Source: a virus
Reading direction: 5' to 3' (one strand)
IMG/VR virus record: IMGVR_UViG_3300023116_004501
Location: 1 to 35,382 of that record
Length of the DNA stretch: 35,382 nucleotides
Shown one piece after another: positions 1 through 7,741 of this stretch. The position numbers and the translations under genes are program-made. Under the pieces are notes generated by a model, which was not told where the DNA came from, made no database searches, and saw nothing but the letters and a program-made list of their open reading frames with translations. Numbering within the stretch: the stretch's first letter is position 1; each line of letters begins with the position of its first letter.

Positions 1-383
1 ATGTTATCGGAAAGGCATCAATACTTGATACTCCAATGGGTAAGATTGTACAAGGTCTTCTCGAAGGTGGTGTTAATCTTGGTGTCTCAACTCGTGGAAT
101 GGGTAGTCTTGAGCAGCGCAATGGCGCGATGTATGTTAAGGACGATTTTGTTTTAAGCACGGTTGACATCGTGCAAGATCCATCTGCTCCTGGAGCATTT
201 GTTAATGGGATTATGGAAGGTGTTGAATGGGTCTGGAACAATGGCGTACTTACTGCTCAAGAGATATGTGAGGAACAAGAGACTGAAATCGAAGCTCATG
301 TCGATGCGCTTCCGCCAATTAGTGGCGTGGATCAAATCGTTGAGTACAAAAATTTCCTCTCATCCTTAAAAAGATCTTTTTAA
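1..383 (+). CDS. 21: Prohead core protease gp21, C-terminal part (5' end outside window)
   Basis: The reading frame is open from the left edge (codons in phase from position 3), so this is the last ~127 residues of a protein that is ~212 residues in T4. The visible part contains the segment LDTPMGKIVQGLLEGG followed by GVSTRG, which matches the herpes/T4-type prohead serine protease family. gp21 cleaves the scaffold and capsid proteins inside the prohead before DNA packaging. Placement directly before gp22 and gp23 is the standard T4 head order. The catalytic His lies upstream of the window. The gene ends with tandem TAA codons just before an AAGGAG ribosome site for gene 22. Confidence 0.85.
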   Translation, partial: VIGKASILDTPMGKIVQGLLEGGVNLGVSTRGMGSLEQRNGAMYVKDDFVLSTVDIVQDPSAPGAFVNGIMEGVEWVWNNGVLTAQEICEEQETEIEAHVDALPPISGVDQIVEYKNFLSSLKRSF

Positions 384-396
384 TAAGGAGAACACA

Positions 397-1425
397 ATGG
401 AAGATCAAAACATTGAACTCCGCGATGAGCAGGAAGTTGCGGAAGCAAAAGGGCATGACATGAAAAACGCTGAAGCACAGTCAATTGCCGCTACCGATAA
501 GGCAGCGAACGCAACGACTAAAGCACCTGCTCGTACGGGTGACAAGAGCAACAGCGAACCAATGCCAAAGACCAAAGCAGGTATGATTAATGCTATGTAC
601 GGCAAGTTGAATGCCATGAAGAAGGTTGACCTTCAAGCGGCATACGGTAAGATGATGGGCGAAGAAGTCGAGTTGGAAGAGGAAGAAGTAGTTGCGGAAG
701 CAGATACTCACTCTGAAGAACTCGCAGCATTAGTCGAGTCTGAAGCCACTCTCAGTGATGAGTTTAAGGCAAAAACTGCTGTGATCTTTGAAGCAGCATT
801 GAAATCTAAGCTCTCTGAAGAAGTAGAGCGAATCGAAGCAACCTACGAAGAAAAACTCGCTGAAGAAACTGCTGCGCAGAAAGGTGAGTTGGTCGAGAAG
901 GTTGATTCCTACCTGAACTACGTGGTTGAGCAGTGGATGGAAGAGAACAAAGTTGCCATCCAAACTGGTCTGCGTGCTGAGATTGCTGAGAACTTCATGG
1001 AAGGGTTGAAGAACCTTTTCACTGAGTCTTACATCGACGTACCAGAATCCAAGATTGACCTCGTTGACGATTTAGCAGATCAAGTTGAAGAACTCGAAGA
1101 AGCTCTCAACAAGACCACTGCTGATGCGATTTCTCTGAGCGAAGAAGTTGAAGGTCTGAAGCGTGCAGCAATTGTTGCCGAAGCAGCATCTGAACTCGCT
1201 GACACTCAGAAAGAGAAGTTCTACTCTCTGGTAGAAGGTGTTGACTTTGATGACGCCGAGCAGTTTGCGTCTAAAGTTGCTACTATCAAAGAGTCATTCT
1301 TTGCACAAGCGACAGTAGAAACTGAAGAAGAAATAACTGAAGAAACTGAAAGCGACGTTGACACTGAAGAAGTTTCTCCTTTTATGGAACAGTACCTGTC
1401 TGCCATGCGCAAAATTAACAAGTAA
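397..1425 (+). CDS. 22: Prohead core scaffold protein gp22
   Basis: A 342-residue, very acidic (Glu-rich), Ala-rich protein predicted to be largely alpha-helical and coiled-coil, lying exactly between gp21 and gp23. In T4 gp22 (269 residues) forms the internal core on which the capsid assembles and is then digested by gp21. The long Glu-rich helices (residues ~85-280) fit that role. An AAGGAG ribosome site sits seven bases before the ATG. The identification rests on position and composition more than on sequence motifs, since scaffolds diverge quickly. It is longer than the T4 protein, with a low-complexity N-terminal ~60 residues. Confidence 0.85.
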   Translation: MEDQNIELRDEQEVAEAKGHDMKNAEAQSIAATDKAANATTKAPARTGDKSNSEPMPKTKAGMINAMYGKLNAMKKVDLQAAYGKMMGEEVELEEEEVVAEADTHSEELAALVESEATLSDEFKAKTAVIFEAALKSKLSEEVERIEATYEEKLAEETAAQKGELVEKVDSYLNYVVEQWMEENKVAIQTGLRAEIAENFMEGLKNLFTESYIDVPESKIDLVDDLADQVEELEEALNKTTADAISLSEEVEGLKRAAIVAEAASELADTQKEKFYSLVEGVDFDDAEQFASKVATIKESFFAQATVETEEEITEETESDVDTEEVSPFMEQYLSAMRKINK

Positions 1426-1453
1426 TCCATTACCCCATAAGGAGAATTAAGAA

Positions 1454-2794
1454 ATGGATCTGAACTACGAATCTCTGGTGCAAAAGTGGGCACCAGTCCT
1501 GAACGAAGAGTCTAGCGGCGAGATCAAAGACGCTTACCGACGTAAGGTCACTGCTGCTATCCTCGAAAACCAAGAGCAAGCATTTGCTCAAGAAGCAGGT
1601 GCTTCTTCTTTCTTGCAAGAAGCCGCTGCTGCTAACAATACTTCAAGCGCTGCCAACTGGAACCCAGTATTGATCTCACTCGTACGTCGTTCTATGCCTA
1701 ACCTGATGGCATACGACATCTGTGGTGTTCAACCAATGTCTGGTCCTACTGGCTTGATCTTCGCTATGAAGTCTCGCTACAAGTCTACTCAGTCTGGCGC
1801 CACTTCTGGTGACGAAGCACTGTTTAACGAAGCAGTTGTACCATATTCTGGTGACTCTTCTACGACTCACACTGCTGGTCCTTCTGGTCTTGACGGATTG
1901 ACTGACTCAAACGGCGACTCCTCTATCGACAACGACCGTACTGGTCCTTCTATCGGTGGCGGTATGCCAACTGCTGACGCGGAAGCGTTGGGCACTGGCG
2001 GCGTTTCTGACTTCCAAGAGATGGGTTTCACCATCGAGAAAGCAACCGTAACTGCAAAGTCACGTGCGCTGAAGGCAGAGTACACCATCGAACTGGCACA
2101 AGACCTGAAAGCAATCCACGGTCTTGACGCTGAAGCGGAACTTGCTAACATTCTTTCAGTAGAAATTCTTGCTGAAATTAACCGCGAAGTTATCCGTACT
2201 ATCAACAGCCAAGCGAAGACTGGTGCATTGACTGCTAACACTGCTACCAACGGTATCTTCGACCTGTCTACGGACGCTGATGGTCGTTGGTCTGTTGAGA
2301 AGTTCAAGGGTCTGCTTGTCCAACTGGATCGCGAAGCAAACACTATCGCTAAAGAAACTCGTCGCGGTAAGGGTAACGTAGCAATCGTATCTTCTGATGT
2401 TGCTACTGCTCTCGCTGCTTCTGGTATGCTTGACTACGCTCCTGCTCTGAGCACTTCTCTGGAAGTTGACGACACTGGTAACACTTTTGCTGGTGTACTG
2501 AACGGACGTATGCGCATCTACATCGACCCATATGCGGTTGCTGACTATGTAACTGTTGGTTACAAGGGCACTAACCCATATGACGCAGGTGTATTCTACT
2601 GCCCATATGTACCACTGCAAATGGTTCGCGCTGTAGGCGAGAATGACTTCCAGCCACGTATCGGGTTCAAGACTCGTTATGGCATGGTATCTAACCCATT
2701 CGTTGGCGGTACGCCTTCTGATGGTCTTGCTGCTGCTAAGAGCAACCAGTACTACCGCATCTTCCGTGTAGACAACCTGATGGTTTCTGCCTAA
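1454..2794 (+). CDS. 23: Major capsid protein gp23
   Basis: A 446-residue major capsid protein (T4 gp23 is 521). The N-terminus has the conserved MDLNYESLVQKWAPVL block, and the phrase NWNPVLISLVRRSMPNLMAYDICGVQPM is typical of the family in shorter form (WNPVLISLVRR). The gp21 cleavage motif is visible as LQE at residues 54-56, so maturation likely removes the first 56 residues. Family hallmarks such as GLIFAMKSRY and the C-terminal GFKTRYGMVSNPF region are present. It is preceded by an AAGGAG site and followed by a strong terminator, consistent with very high expression. Codon use is strongly biased (for example Pro mostly CCA/CCT). Confidence 0.97.
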   Translation: MDLNYESLVQKWAPVLNEESSGEIKDAYRRKVTAAILENQEQAFAQEAGASSFLQEAAAANNTSSAANWNPVLISLVRRSMPNLMAYDICGVQPMSGPTGLIFAMKSRYKSTQSGATSGDEALFNEAVVPYSGDSSTTHTAGPSGLDGLTDSNGDSSIDNDRTGPSIGGGMPTADAEALGTGGVSDFQEMGFTIEKATVTAKSRALKAEYTIELAQDLKAIHGLDAEAELANILSVEILAEINREVIRTINSQAKTGALTANTATNGIFDLSTDADGRWSVEKFKGLLVQLDREANTIAKETRRGKGNVAIVSSDVATALAASGMLDYAPALSTSLEVDDTGNTFAGVLNGRMRIYIDPYAVADYVTVGYKGTNPYDAGVFYCPYVPLQMVRAVGENDFQPRIGFKTRYGMVSNPFVGGTPSDGLAAAKSNQYYRIFRVDNLMVSA

Positions 2795-2839
2795 GATACG
2801 GTTCACCGAATAATAATAATAAAAATCGGTATTTGTATG

Positions 2840-2864
2840 GGGGGACTTCGGTCCCCCTTTTTTT
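2840..2864 (+). terminator. Rho-independent terminator after gene 23
   Basis: A perfect 7-bp stem (2840-2846 with 2851-2857) closed by a C(TTCG)G tetraloop is followed by seven T residues. It lies 45 bases after the gp23 stop and should isolate the capsid transcript from downstream genes. Confidence 0.93.
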
Positions 2865-2925
2865 ATGATTACTATATAATACTGCAATGCAAGTTGCAAT
2901 ATGTTTCGAAACTATTGGAGATGAT

Positions 2926-3333
2926 ATGAAAAATATTATTCTGTTCTTTTTGTGCCTGCCCATCTTGGCACACGCTCATACTATCACCTACGACAACGGT
3001 GACGTTTATACGGTTGCTGACGACGAGTACGTTTTCGTTTCTAAGCGTTCTGAGTTGTGGAGACGTTCCGTCTACAATAACGGTAAAACGATGCGATATG
3101 AAAAAATCGTACCGACCGAAAAAGTAGATTACGTCCCACCAGACACTGGTGTAGACGGTGAAGCATTTGGTAGTCACGAGTGGTGTAAAGCATACACTCC
3201 TTGGAGTGAAGGTTATACTTTCACAATGCAGTACTGGCAACGTGGATGCGACACCAACAACGATAACAAATATGGTTGTGGTGACGAGAAGTATGATGCT
3301 TCAGAGGATGGCACTGCTTGCCCTTCTGAATAA
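2926..3333 (+). CDS. Small secreted/periplasmic protein of unknown function
   Basis: I place the start at 2926, where GGAG lies five bases upstream; an earlier in-frame ATG at 2887 has no ribosome site. The 135-residue product begins with a classic Sec signal peptide (MKNIILFFLCLPILAHA, probable cleavage after AHA). The mature part starts TITYDNGDVY and has paired cysteines towards the C-terminus plus an Asp/Asn-rich stretch (DTNNDNKYGCGD) that could bind calcium (inference). I do not recognise the family. It sits alone between two terminators, so it is an independent transcription unit immediately downstream of the capsid gene. TATAAT at 2875-2880 could be its -10 box, but no good -35 is visible. 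Confidence 0.75.
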   Translation: MKNIILFFLCLPILAHAHTITYDNGDVYTVADDEYVFVSKRSELWRRSVYNNGKTMRYEKIVPTEKVDYVPPDTGVDGEAFGSHEWCKAYTPWSEGYTFTMQYWQRGCDTNNDNKYGCGDEKYDASEDGTACPSE

Positions 3334-3337
3334 AATG

Positions 3338-3359
3338 ATGCCCCGAAAGGGGCATTTTT
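3338..3359 (+). terminator. Rho-independent terminator
   Basis: A perfect 7-bp stem (3338-3344 with 3349-3355) with a GAAA tetraloop runs into a short T tract. It begins five bases after the stop codon of the secreted protein gene. Confidence 0.9.
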
Positions 3360-3364
3360 ATTGC

Positions 3365-3393
3365 TTGCTTTTTGGGACTAAATAGTATACAAT
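3365..3393 (+). promoter_or_regulatory. Sigma70-type promoter before tail-tube-like gene
   Basis: TTGCTT (3365-3370), a 17-bp spacer, then TACAAT (3388-3393). The same two hexamers and the same spacer occur before DNA polymerase at 34597-34625, which strongly supports a real promoter family. A perfect inverted repeat (CCTAT/ATAGG, 3397-3409) starts four bases after the -10 box and covers the ribosome site. Confidence 0.75.
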
Positions 3394-3418
3394 AGACCTA
3401 TTCTATAGGAAAGTATAC

Positions 3419-3931
3419 ATGTCCGACAACCTTACATCTAATATCAACCTGTTCCAACCCACTGGGTTCAGGGTTGTCATTGATCGTCAGAACTTCTCTA
3501 ATCTGACGTTCTTTGTCCAGTCTATCAATCATCCTGGTGCAGCAAACCCTGCTACCGAGACACCGTACCAACGCATACAAAGTGTTCCTATGCCAGGAAA
3601 CCAGATGCAATATGGTGAACTGACTATGGATGTCTTACTCGATGAAGACTTTAACTCGTATCTAGAAGTTTACAACTGGATGCTTAGATTAGTCAACCTT
3701 GATCAAATTCAGAAAAGAGATTCTTTTGGTGGGGACACTAGTACCCAACCGACTTATGCAGATATCTCTATTACTGCCTTGACAAGTTCTAATCAGAAAA
3801 ATAAGACCATACGATATATTGATTGTATACCAGTGGCGGTTGGAGACATTCGGTTTGAGGCACAGAACCAAGGTGTAGAGTATGTTACCTTCCCAGCAAG
3901 TTTCAGGTTTAGTTATTTCGAAATAGTGTAA
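3419..3931 (+). CDS. Tail-tube-fold virion protein (gp19-like family)
   Basis: A 170-residue protein with the pattern seen in short tail-tube-fold proteins of marine T4-like phages: an N-terminal beta strand (FRVVIDR), a TFFVQSINHPGA segment, a middle LTMDVLLDEDFNSYLEVYNWM segment, and C-terminal strands with an aromatic ending (FRFSYFEIV), comparable to the DYWE-type end of T4 gp19. It would be a tube subunit or a tube-related cap/initiator protein in the baseplate-tail axis. I cannot decide between the tube protein itself and a paralogue, since the rest of the tail genes are outside the window. It has its own promoter and an AGGAAAG ribosome site. Confidence 0.65.
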   Translation: MSDNLTSNINLFQPTGFRVVIDRQNFSNLTFFVQSINHPGAANPATETPYQRIQSVPMPGNQMQYGELTMDVLLDEDFNSYLEVYNWMLRLVNLDQIQKRDSFGGDTSTQPTYADISITALTSSNQKNKTIRYIDCIPVAVGDIRFEAQNQGVEYVTFPASFRFSYFEIV

Positions 3932-3933
3932 AT

Positions 3934-4374
3934 ATGAATTTAGATGATGTACTTGCGCAGTGGTCGCAAGATTGTGAGATATCTCATAAGTTAGATGAAT
4001 GTTCTAGAGAGACACCCAAACTTCACGCGAAGTATCTTGGGTATCTTACTCAAGCAAAACTCTTACTTAAGAAAGCAGAGTCGGATCAGCAAGTCTTGCT
4101 GAAGAACAAGTTTCTCTGGTACAACGGTAAGATGTCGCAAGAAGAGATCGTTGAACTTGGTTGGAAGCACGATCCGTTCGACGGTCTAAAGGTAATGAAA
4201 GGTGATATGAATTATTACTATGACAGTGACGCTGAGATACAGAAGTCAGAACAAAAGATTGCTTACTACAAAGCAATGGTTGATGCATTAAAGGAGATGG
4301 TAGAAGGTATCAAGTGGCGGCATCAACATATTCGTAATATCATAGAGGTGCGAAGGTTTGAGTCAGGGGGATAA
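3934..4374 (+). CDS. uvsY: Recombination mediator UvsY
   Basis: A 146-residue, helix-rich protein (T4 UvsY is 137). The C-terminal phrase WRHQHIRNIIEVRRFESGG aligns with the T4 ending KHIQDMRAFEAGK, and the first half has the expected acceptor helices with LKNKFLWYNGKMS corresponding to the T4 ALKARLDYYSGRG region. UvsY loads the UvsX recombinase onto gp32-coated single-stranded DNA. UvsX itself is not in the window. The gene follows the tail protein by two bases and its end overlaps the next gene by 17 bases; uvsW follows three genes later, as in T4-like genomes where uvsY and uvsW are near neighbours. Confidence 0.88.
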   Translation: MNLDDVLAQWSQDCEISHKLDECSRETPKLHAKYLGYLTQAKLLLKKAESDQQVLLKNKFLWYNGKMSQEEIVELGWKHDPFDGLKVMKGDMNYYYDSDAEIQKSEQKIAYYKAMVDALKEMVEGIKWRHQHIRNIIEVRRFESGG

Positions 4375-4738
4375 AAAATCTCTGCTCGCTTATGGTACGA
4401 CACCTTCTTTCCCTGCTATTGTTGATCATGGTAACCCACTGAAGGGAAACCAATATATAGAAGGCAGGATAGAAAAACTACAAGAGGAGTACGATGCTCT
4501 TGTAGAACTAGTACAGGATACAACTCGCGTAGAAAACGCAGCGATAGGAGTAACACCTATCATCGGCAAGAAGTATTATCTGTACAACAACAAGGGGCAG
4601 GATGTTATGAGTATGATCGCCCCAGAAGAGTGGACTGAAAATACTCGTCCCGATTTTTTTATAGCATGTTTTAAACTAACAACAGATGGAGTGTGGAGAC
4701 GTTATGGCGAAGACAATGAAAACCAATATCAAGATTAG
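4358..4738 (+). CDS. Conserved hypothetical protein, TTG start
   Basis: A 126-residue protein that I do not assign to a function. No ATG is available near the N-terminus; the first plausible start is TTG at 4358, nine bases after AGAGG, overlapping the end of uvsY by 17 bases. The sequence has a Pro/Gly-rich N-terminus (NPLKGNQY), a helix with Glu-rich heptads (residues ~35-55) and a C-terminal half with the phrase IIGKKYYLYNNKGQD and ending GVWRR. The pattern resembles small phage and bacterial proteins of the DUF2452 type, but I am not certain. Tight coupling to uvsY suggests co-expression. Confidence 0.7.
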   Translation: MSQGDKKSLLAYGTTPSFPAIVDHGNPLKGNQYIEGRIEKLQEEYDALVELVQDTTRVENAAIGVTPIIGKKYYLYNNKGQDVMSMIAPEEWTENTRPDFFIACFKLTTDGVWRRYGEDNENQYQD

Positions 4739-4898
4739 AAAGAGGGCGAAGAAAAGTTCGCATGGTTCTTATCGCGATAAACGTAAACCAAACTCGCCTA
4801 TCGTTTTAGCAAAAGCAAAAGCGAACGCAGCTGCTAACTTCGGTAAAGACCCTGCGTTCAGGGAGGAAATTTATGGCATACAGCGAGAAGGTGCTTGA
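4704..4898 (+). CDS. Small basic hypothetical protein
   Basis: A 64-residue protein starting at the ATG that has GGAG six bases upstream; the ATG 18 bases earlier lacks such a site. It is strongly basic at the N-terminus (KIRKRAKKSSHGSYRDKRK) and continues with an Ala/Lys helix, so nucleic acid binding is possible (inference). It overlaps the previous gene by 35 bases and the iscU gene by 26 bases. I see no recognisable domain. Confidence 0.6.
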   Translation: MAKTMKTNIKIRKRAKKSSHGSYRDKRKPNSPIVLAKAKANAAANFGKDPAFREEIYGIQREGA

Positions 4899-5301
4899 CC
4901 ACTATGAAAATCCTAGGAACGTTGGTAAGTTCGCCGACAGCGAAGAAAATGTCGGAACAGGCATGGTCGGTGCTCCAGCGTGCGGAGACGTCATGCGGTT
5001 GCAAATCAAAGTATCGTCCGACGGAATTATTGAAGACGCTCGATTCAAAACTTTCGGATGTGGCAGTGCTATTGCTTCTTCATCGCTACTCACCGAGTGG
5101 GTTCGAGGAAAGTCCCTTGACGAAGCAGGAGAAATCAGTAATCGACAAATTGCTGAAGAACTATCACTCCCGCCTGTAAAGATACATTGTTCAGTACTAG
5201 CGGAAGATGCGATTAAGACAGCAATAAAAGATTACAAAGAAAAGCATGGCGACCCTGACGTTACAAATGCAGAACCACTCAATGATGGCAGTCCTGTGTG
5301 A
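4873..5301 (+). CDS. iscU: Iron-sulfur cluster scaffold IscU
   Basis: A 142-residue homologue of bacterial IscU (128 residues in E. coli), so similar that most of the first 125 residues read like the E. coli protein. The three cluster-ligand cysteines (C37, C63, C106), the Asp39 next to the first and the HscA-recognition motif LPPVK (99-103) are all present. It would assemble [2Fe-2S] clusters, presumably using host IscS and HscA/HscB. A GGAGGA site lies six bases upstream. The last ~17 residues extend beyond the usual end and are encoded in the region overlapping uvsW. The high similarity to gammaproteobacterial IscU suggests fairly recent transfer from a host (inference). No other isc gene is nearby. 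Confidence 0.95.
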   Translation: MAYSEKVLDHYENPRNVGKFADSEENVGTGMVGAPACGDVMRLQIKVSSDGIIEDARFKTFGCGSAIASSSLLTEWVRGKSLDEAGEISNRQIAEELSLPPVKIHCSVLAEDAIKTAIKDYKEKHGDPDVTNAEPLNDGSPV

Positions 5302-6706
5302 TGCAGGTGTCCGTCACGAACTGAGTGAGTATTTCTCGTTCAATGTTCCTGGTGCTAAGTTTATGCCAGCGGTTCGACGCAGGCAATGGGATGGCAAGAT
5401 CCGTTTGTTCAACTCATTGACCTGCGAACTCAACGTTGGATTGTATGCAAAACTTTGTAGGTTCGCAGCAGACCGTCACTATCACATACAGTTAAAAGAT
5501 AGTCCGTATGGTCTTCCCAACGCAACTAACAAGGTCGATCACCAGAAGTTGGTTTCTTCGCAAGCAATTTGGAACATGCCTTTCGCTCCTCGAGATTATC
5601 AGTATGATGCTATAGTGCATGGTATAGAACGCAAACGCTGCCTCTTGCTTTCGCCTACAGGTTCTGGTAAGTCGTTTATAATCTACAACTTGATGCGCTG
5701 GTATCTTAATCAACACGAGAAGTCGGTACTGATAGTGGTTCCGACTACATCGTTGGTTGAGCAGATGTACAAAGACTTTGAGGACTATGGATTCGATGTA
5801 GATGAAGTCCATAGGATTTATTCGGGTAAAGACAAAAAGACTGATAAGAGGATCATTGTAACAACTTGGCAGTCAGTTTACAGACTAGGCAAGGAATGGT
5901 TCGAACAGTTTGGGTGCGTGTTTGGTGACGAGTGCCACTTGTTCAAGGCAAAGTCACTAACCACCTTGATGAACAAATGTATTGAAGCAGACTATAGGTT
6001 TGGCACCACAGGTACACTTGATGGTACGCAGGTAAACAAACTTGTGCTAGAAGGATTGTTTGGTCCGACAAAGCGAGTGACGTTTACCCGAGACTTACAG
6101 GATAAGGGTACACTGGCGAAACTAAAAATAGATGTATTAGTTCTTGACTATCCAAAAGAATTCCGTAGAATTAATGTAGGGCGAACTTATCAAGAGGAAG
6201 TTGATTTCCTAGTTGGACATGAACCTAGAAACAAACTGATACGCAATCTAGCACTGACGCAAAAGGGTAATACTCTGGTGCTGTATCAGTTTGTAGAAAA
6301 GCATGGTGAAATATTGTATAAGATGATAAAAGAGCAGAACGACAAGGTCTTTTATGTACATGGCGGTACTGATGTTACAGACAGAGAAGCGATTCGAGGA
6401 ATCGTAGAGGGATCCGAAAATGCAATTATCGTGGCTAGTCTTGGCACCTTTTCTACTGGTATTAATATTCGTAATCTTCACAATATCATATTCGCTTCTC
6501 CTTCTAAGTCGCAAGTCAAAGTATTACAGTCAATCGGTAGGGGACTTAGAAAAGCAGACAACGGGCAAGATACCAAACTCTACGACCTCTGTGATGACTT
6601 ACAGTGGCAGTCGAAAAAGAATTTCACCTTAAACCACTCAGGTGAACGCATAAAGATATACAATAGAGAAAAGTTTGATTATGAACTTCATAAGGTACAT
6701 ATATGA
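5246..6706 (+). CDS. uvsW: UvsW RNA-DNA/DNA helicase
   Basis: A 486-residue superfamily 2 helicase. The N-terminal domain has the UvsW marker WDGKIRLF (residues ~48-55), the Walker A is SPTGSGKS (136-143), and the DExH box appears as GDECH near residue 227. Late motifs are FSTGINIRNLH and SIGRGLRK, the latter being motif VI with its arginines. T4 UvsW unwinds R-loops and branched DNA and switches replication from origin to recombination mode. The start at 5246 matches the family N-terminus but overlaps iscU by 56 bases; internal ATGs at 5267 and 5282/5285 are alternatives. The last bases overlap the following gene by four. Confidence 0.93.
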   Translation: MATLTLQMQNHSMMAVLCDAGVRHELSEYFSFNVPGAKFMPAVRRRQWDGKIRLFNSLTCELNVGLYAKLCRFAADRHYHIQLKDSPYGLPNATNKVDHQKLVSSQAIWNMPFAPRDYQYDAIVHGIERKRCLLLSPTGSGKSFIIYNLMRWYLNQHEKSVLIVVPTTSLVEQMYKDFEDYGFDVDEVHRIYSGKDKKTDKRIIVTTWQSVYRLGKEWFEQFGCVFGDECHLFKAKSLTTLMNKCIEADYRFGTTGTLDGTQVNKLVLEGLFGPTKRVTFTRDLQDKGTLAKLKIDVLVLDYPKEFRRINVGRTYQEEVDFLVGHEPRNKLIRNLALTQKGNTLVLYQFVEKHGEILYKMIKEQNDKVFYVHGGTDVTDREAIRGIVEGSENAIIVASLGTFSTGINIRNLHNIIFASPSKSQVKVLQSIGRGLRKADNGQDTKLYDLCDDLQWQSKKNFTLNHSGERIKIYNREKFDYELHKVHI

Positions 6707-7092
6707 AAATTAACAAAGCATCTTTGGGGCAGTTCTTCCTAGTCACTGGTGATTGGATCATAGCACAAATACTAGAAAGCGATGAACACCATTACCTAAT
6801 TGATCATGCTGTGTTTGTTGAAGAACTAATGGATGAGGACTATGAAGCATTAGACATAGTAGAAGGCAAACAATACTATGTCATGAGACCTTTCTTAAAA
6901 TATACTGACGACCTAGAATCGTCTTGTGCTTTGAATCCAATATCAATTGTTTCCTTATCTACACCGTCCGACTCCTTGATTGAACAATATATTTCCTCTT
7001 GTCAAACGATACAAGAAGCGTTCGGTAATGACGAGAGACCCGAGTCTGTGAACGGCAAAGGCAATGTCGTTACTTTTAAACCAAAGCATTGA
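6703..7092 (+). CDS. Conserved hypothetical protein
   Basis: A 129-residue protein coupled to uvsW through a 4-base ATGA overlap. The first ~85 residues alternate short hydrophobic beta-type strands (FFLVTGDWIIAQIL, YYVMRPFL, PISIVSLS), which looks like a small beta-barrel, possibly Sm-like; this is a guess from the pattern only. The C-terminal ~30 residues are polar and probably disordered. Its TGA stop forms part of the -35 box of the next promoter. Similar genes sit between uvsW and gene 55 in marine T4-like phages, but I know of no function. Confidence 0.7.
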   Translation: MKINKASLGQFFLVTGDWIIAQILESDEHHYLIDHAVFVEELMDEDYEALDIVEGKQYYVMRPFLKYTDDLESSCALNPISIVSLSTPSDSLIEQYISSCQTIQEAFGNDERPESVNGKGNVVTFKPKH

Positions 7093-7117
7093 CATTTGAT
7101 TCAGATTAAGGTACAAT
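7089..7117 (+). promoter_or_regulatory. Sigma70-type promoter for gene 55
   Basis: TTGACA (7089-7094), 17-bp spacer, TACAAT (7112-7117). A second overlapping TATAAT follows at 7117-7122. The stretch closely resembles the promoter at 22608: both share TTGACATTTGA and GGTA before an AATATAAT block. The -35 box contains the stop codon of the preceding gene. Confidence 0.85.
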
Positions 7118-7145
7118 ATAATCTAGTTGTAATTTTGGAGTTATT

Positions 7146-7739
7146 ATGAAACCTAGCGAACGACCGCATTATGTAAACAACAAGGAGTTCTCCCAAGCAG
7201 TTGTAGACTATGTCAAAACTGTAAGGGAAGCAAGAGAGAAAGGTCAAGACGACCCTATCGTAACTGACTATATCGCTCGATGCTTCTTAAAGATCTCTGA
7301 GGGTTTGTCGCACAAGTCTAACTTTGTTCGCTACACTTATCGCGAAGAGATGGTGATGGACGCCGTAGAAAACTGTTTGAATGCCATCGGCAACTACAAC
7401 ATCGAAGCAGCAACTCGTAAGGGCAAACCCAATGCGTTTGGATACTTTACTCAAATATGTTGGTTTGCTTTCATTCGTCGTATCAAAAAAGAGAAGAAGC
7501 AACAAGACGTCAAACTAAAGTTTCTTGCTGAATCTGGCATTGAAGAATTTATGATTGATGCCGATGAAGATCCGCAAGTAGCAAAAGCAGTTCAATCTTT
7601 CGTCGACAACCTTCGTCGCCGTATTGATGACGTCAAGGAAAAAGATAAAGCAGTTAATGATTACAAACAAAAGAACGTCTCGCATAAGAGAAGGTCTTAC
7701 TCAGTCGACTCTGATCTTTCTGACTTCCTAGAGGAATAG
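7146..7739 (+). CDS. 55: Late-transcription sigma factor gp55
   Basis: A 197-residue protein matching T4 gp55 (185). Conserved landmarks are YVNNKEF near the N-terminus, the central AFGYFTQICWFAFIRRIKKEKK (region 2-like core; T4 has [20 protein letters not shown]) and the C-terminal DLSDFLEE, which corresponds to the T4 clamp-binding tail SLDFLYE. gp55 replaces the host sigma factor for late promoters and contacts the sliding clamp gp45, whose gene is also in this window. A TTTGGAG ribosome site precedes the ATG. It has a dedicated strong promoter. Confidence 0.95.
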   Translation: MKPSERPHYVNNKEFSQAVVDYVKTVREAREKGQDDPIVTDYIARCFLKISEGLSHKSNFVRYTYREEMVMDAVENCLNAIGNYNIEAATRKGKPNAFGYFTQICWFAFIRRIKKEKKQQDVKLKFLAESGIEEFMIDADEDPQVAKAVQSFVDNLRRRIDDVKEKDKAVNDYKQKNVSHKRRSYSVDSDLSDFLEE

Positions 7740-7741
7740 TT

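Noticed and set aside
2156-2899. Long reverse-strand open frame opposite gp23
   Set aside because: It is antisense to the capsid gene and its length comes from the strong codon bias of gp23; no ribosome site or recognisable domain.
3365-3370. TGCTT as a MotA middle-promoter box
   Set aside because: MotA boxes lie about 12 bases from the -10 box; here the distance is 17, as for a normal -35 element. No MotA gene is seen.
3378-3384. CTAAATA as a T4-type late promoter (also 32133-32139 and 33443-33449)
   Set aside because: Similar to the T4 late core TATAAATA, but two of three copies are just a TAA stop plus ATA, one would give a leaderless transcript, and none precedes the head genes. Not excluded, but unsupported.
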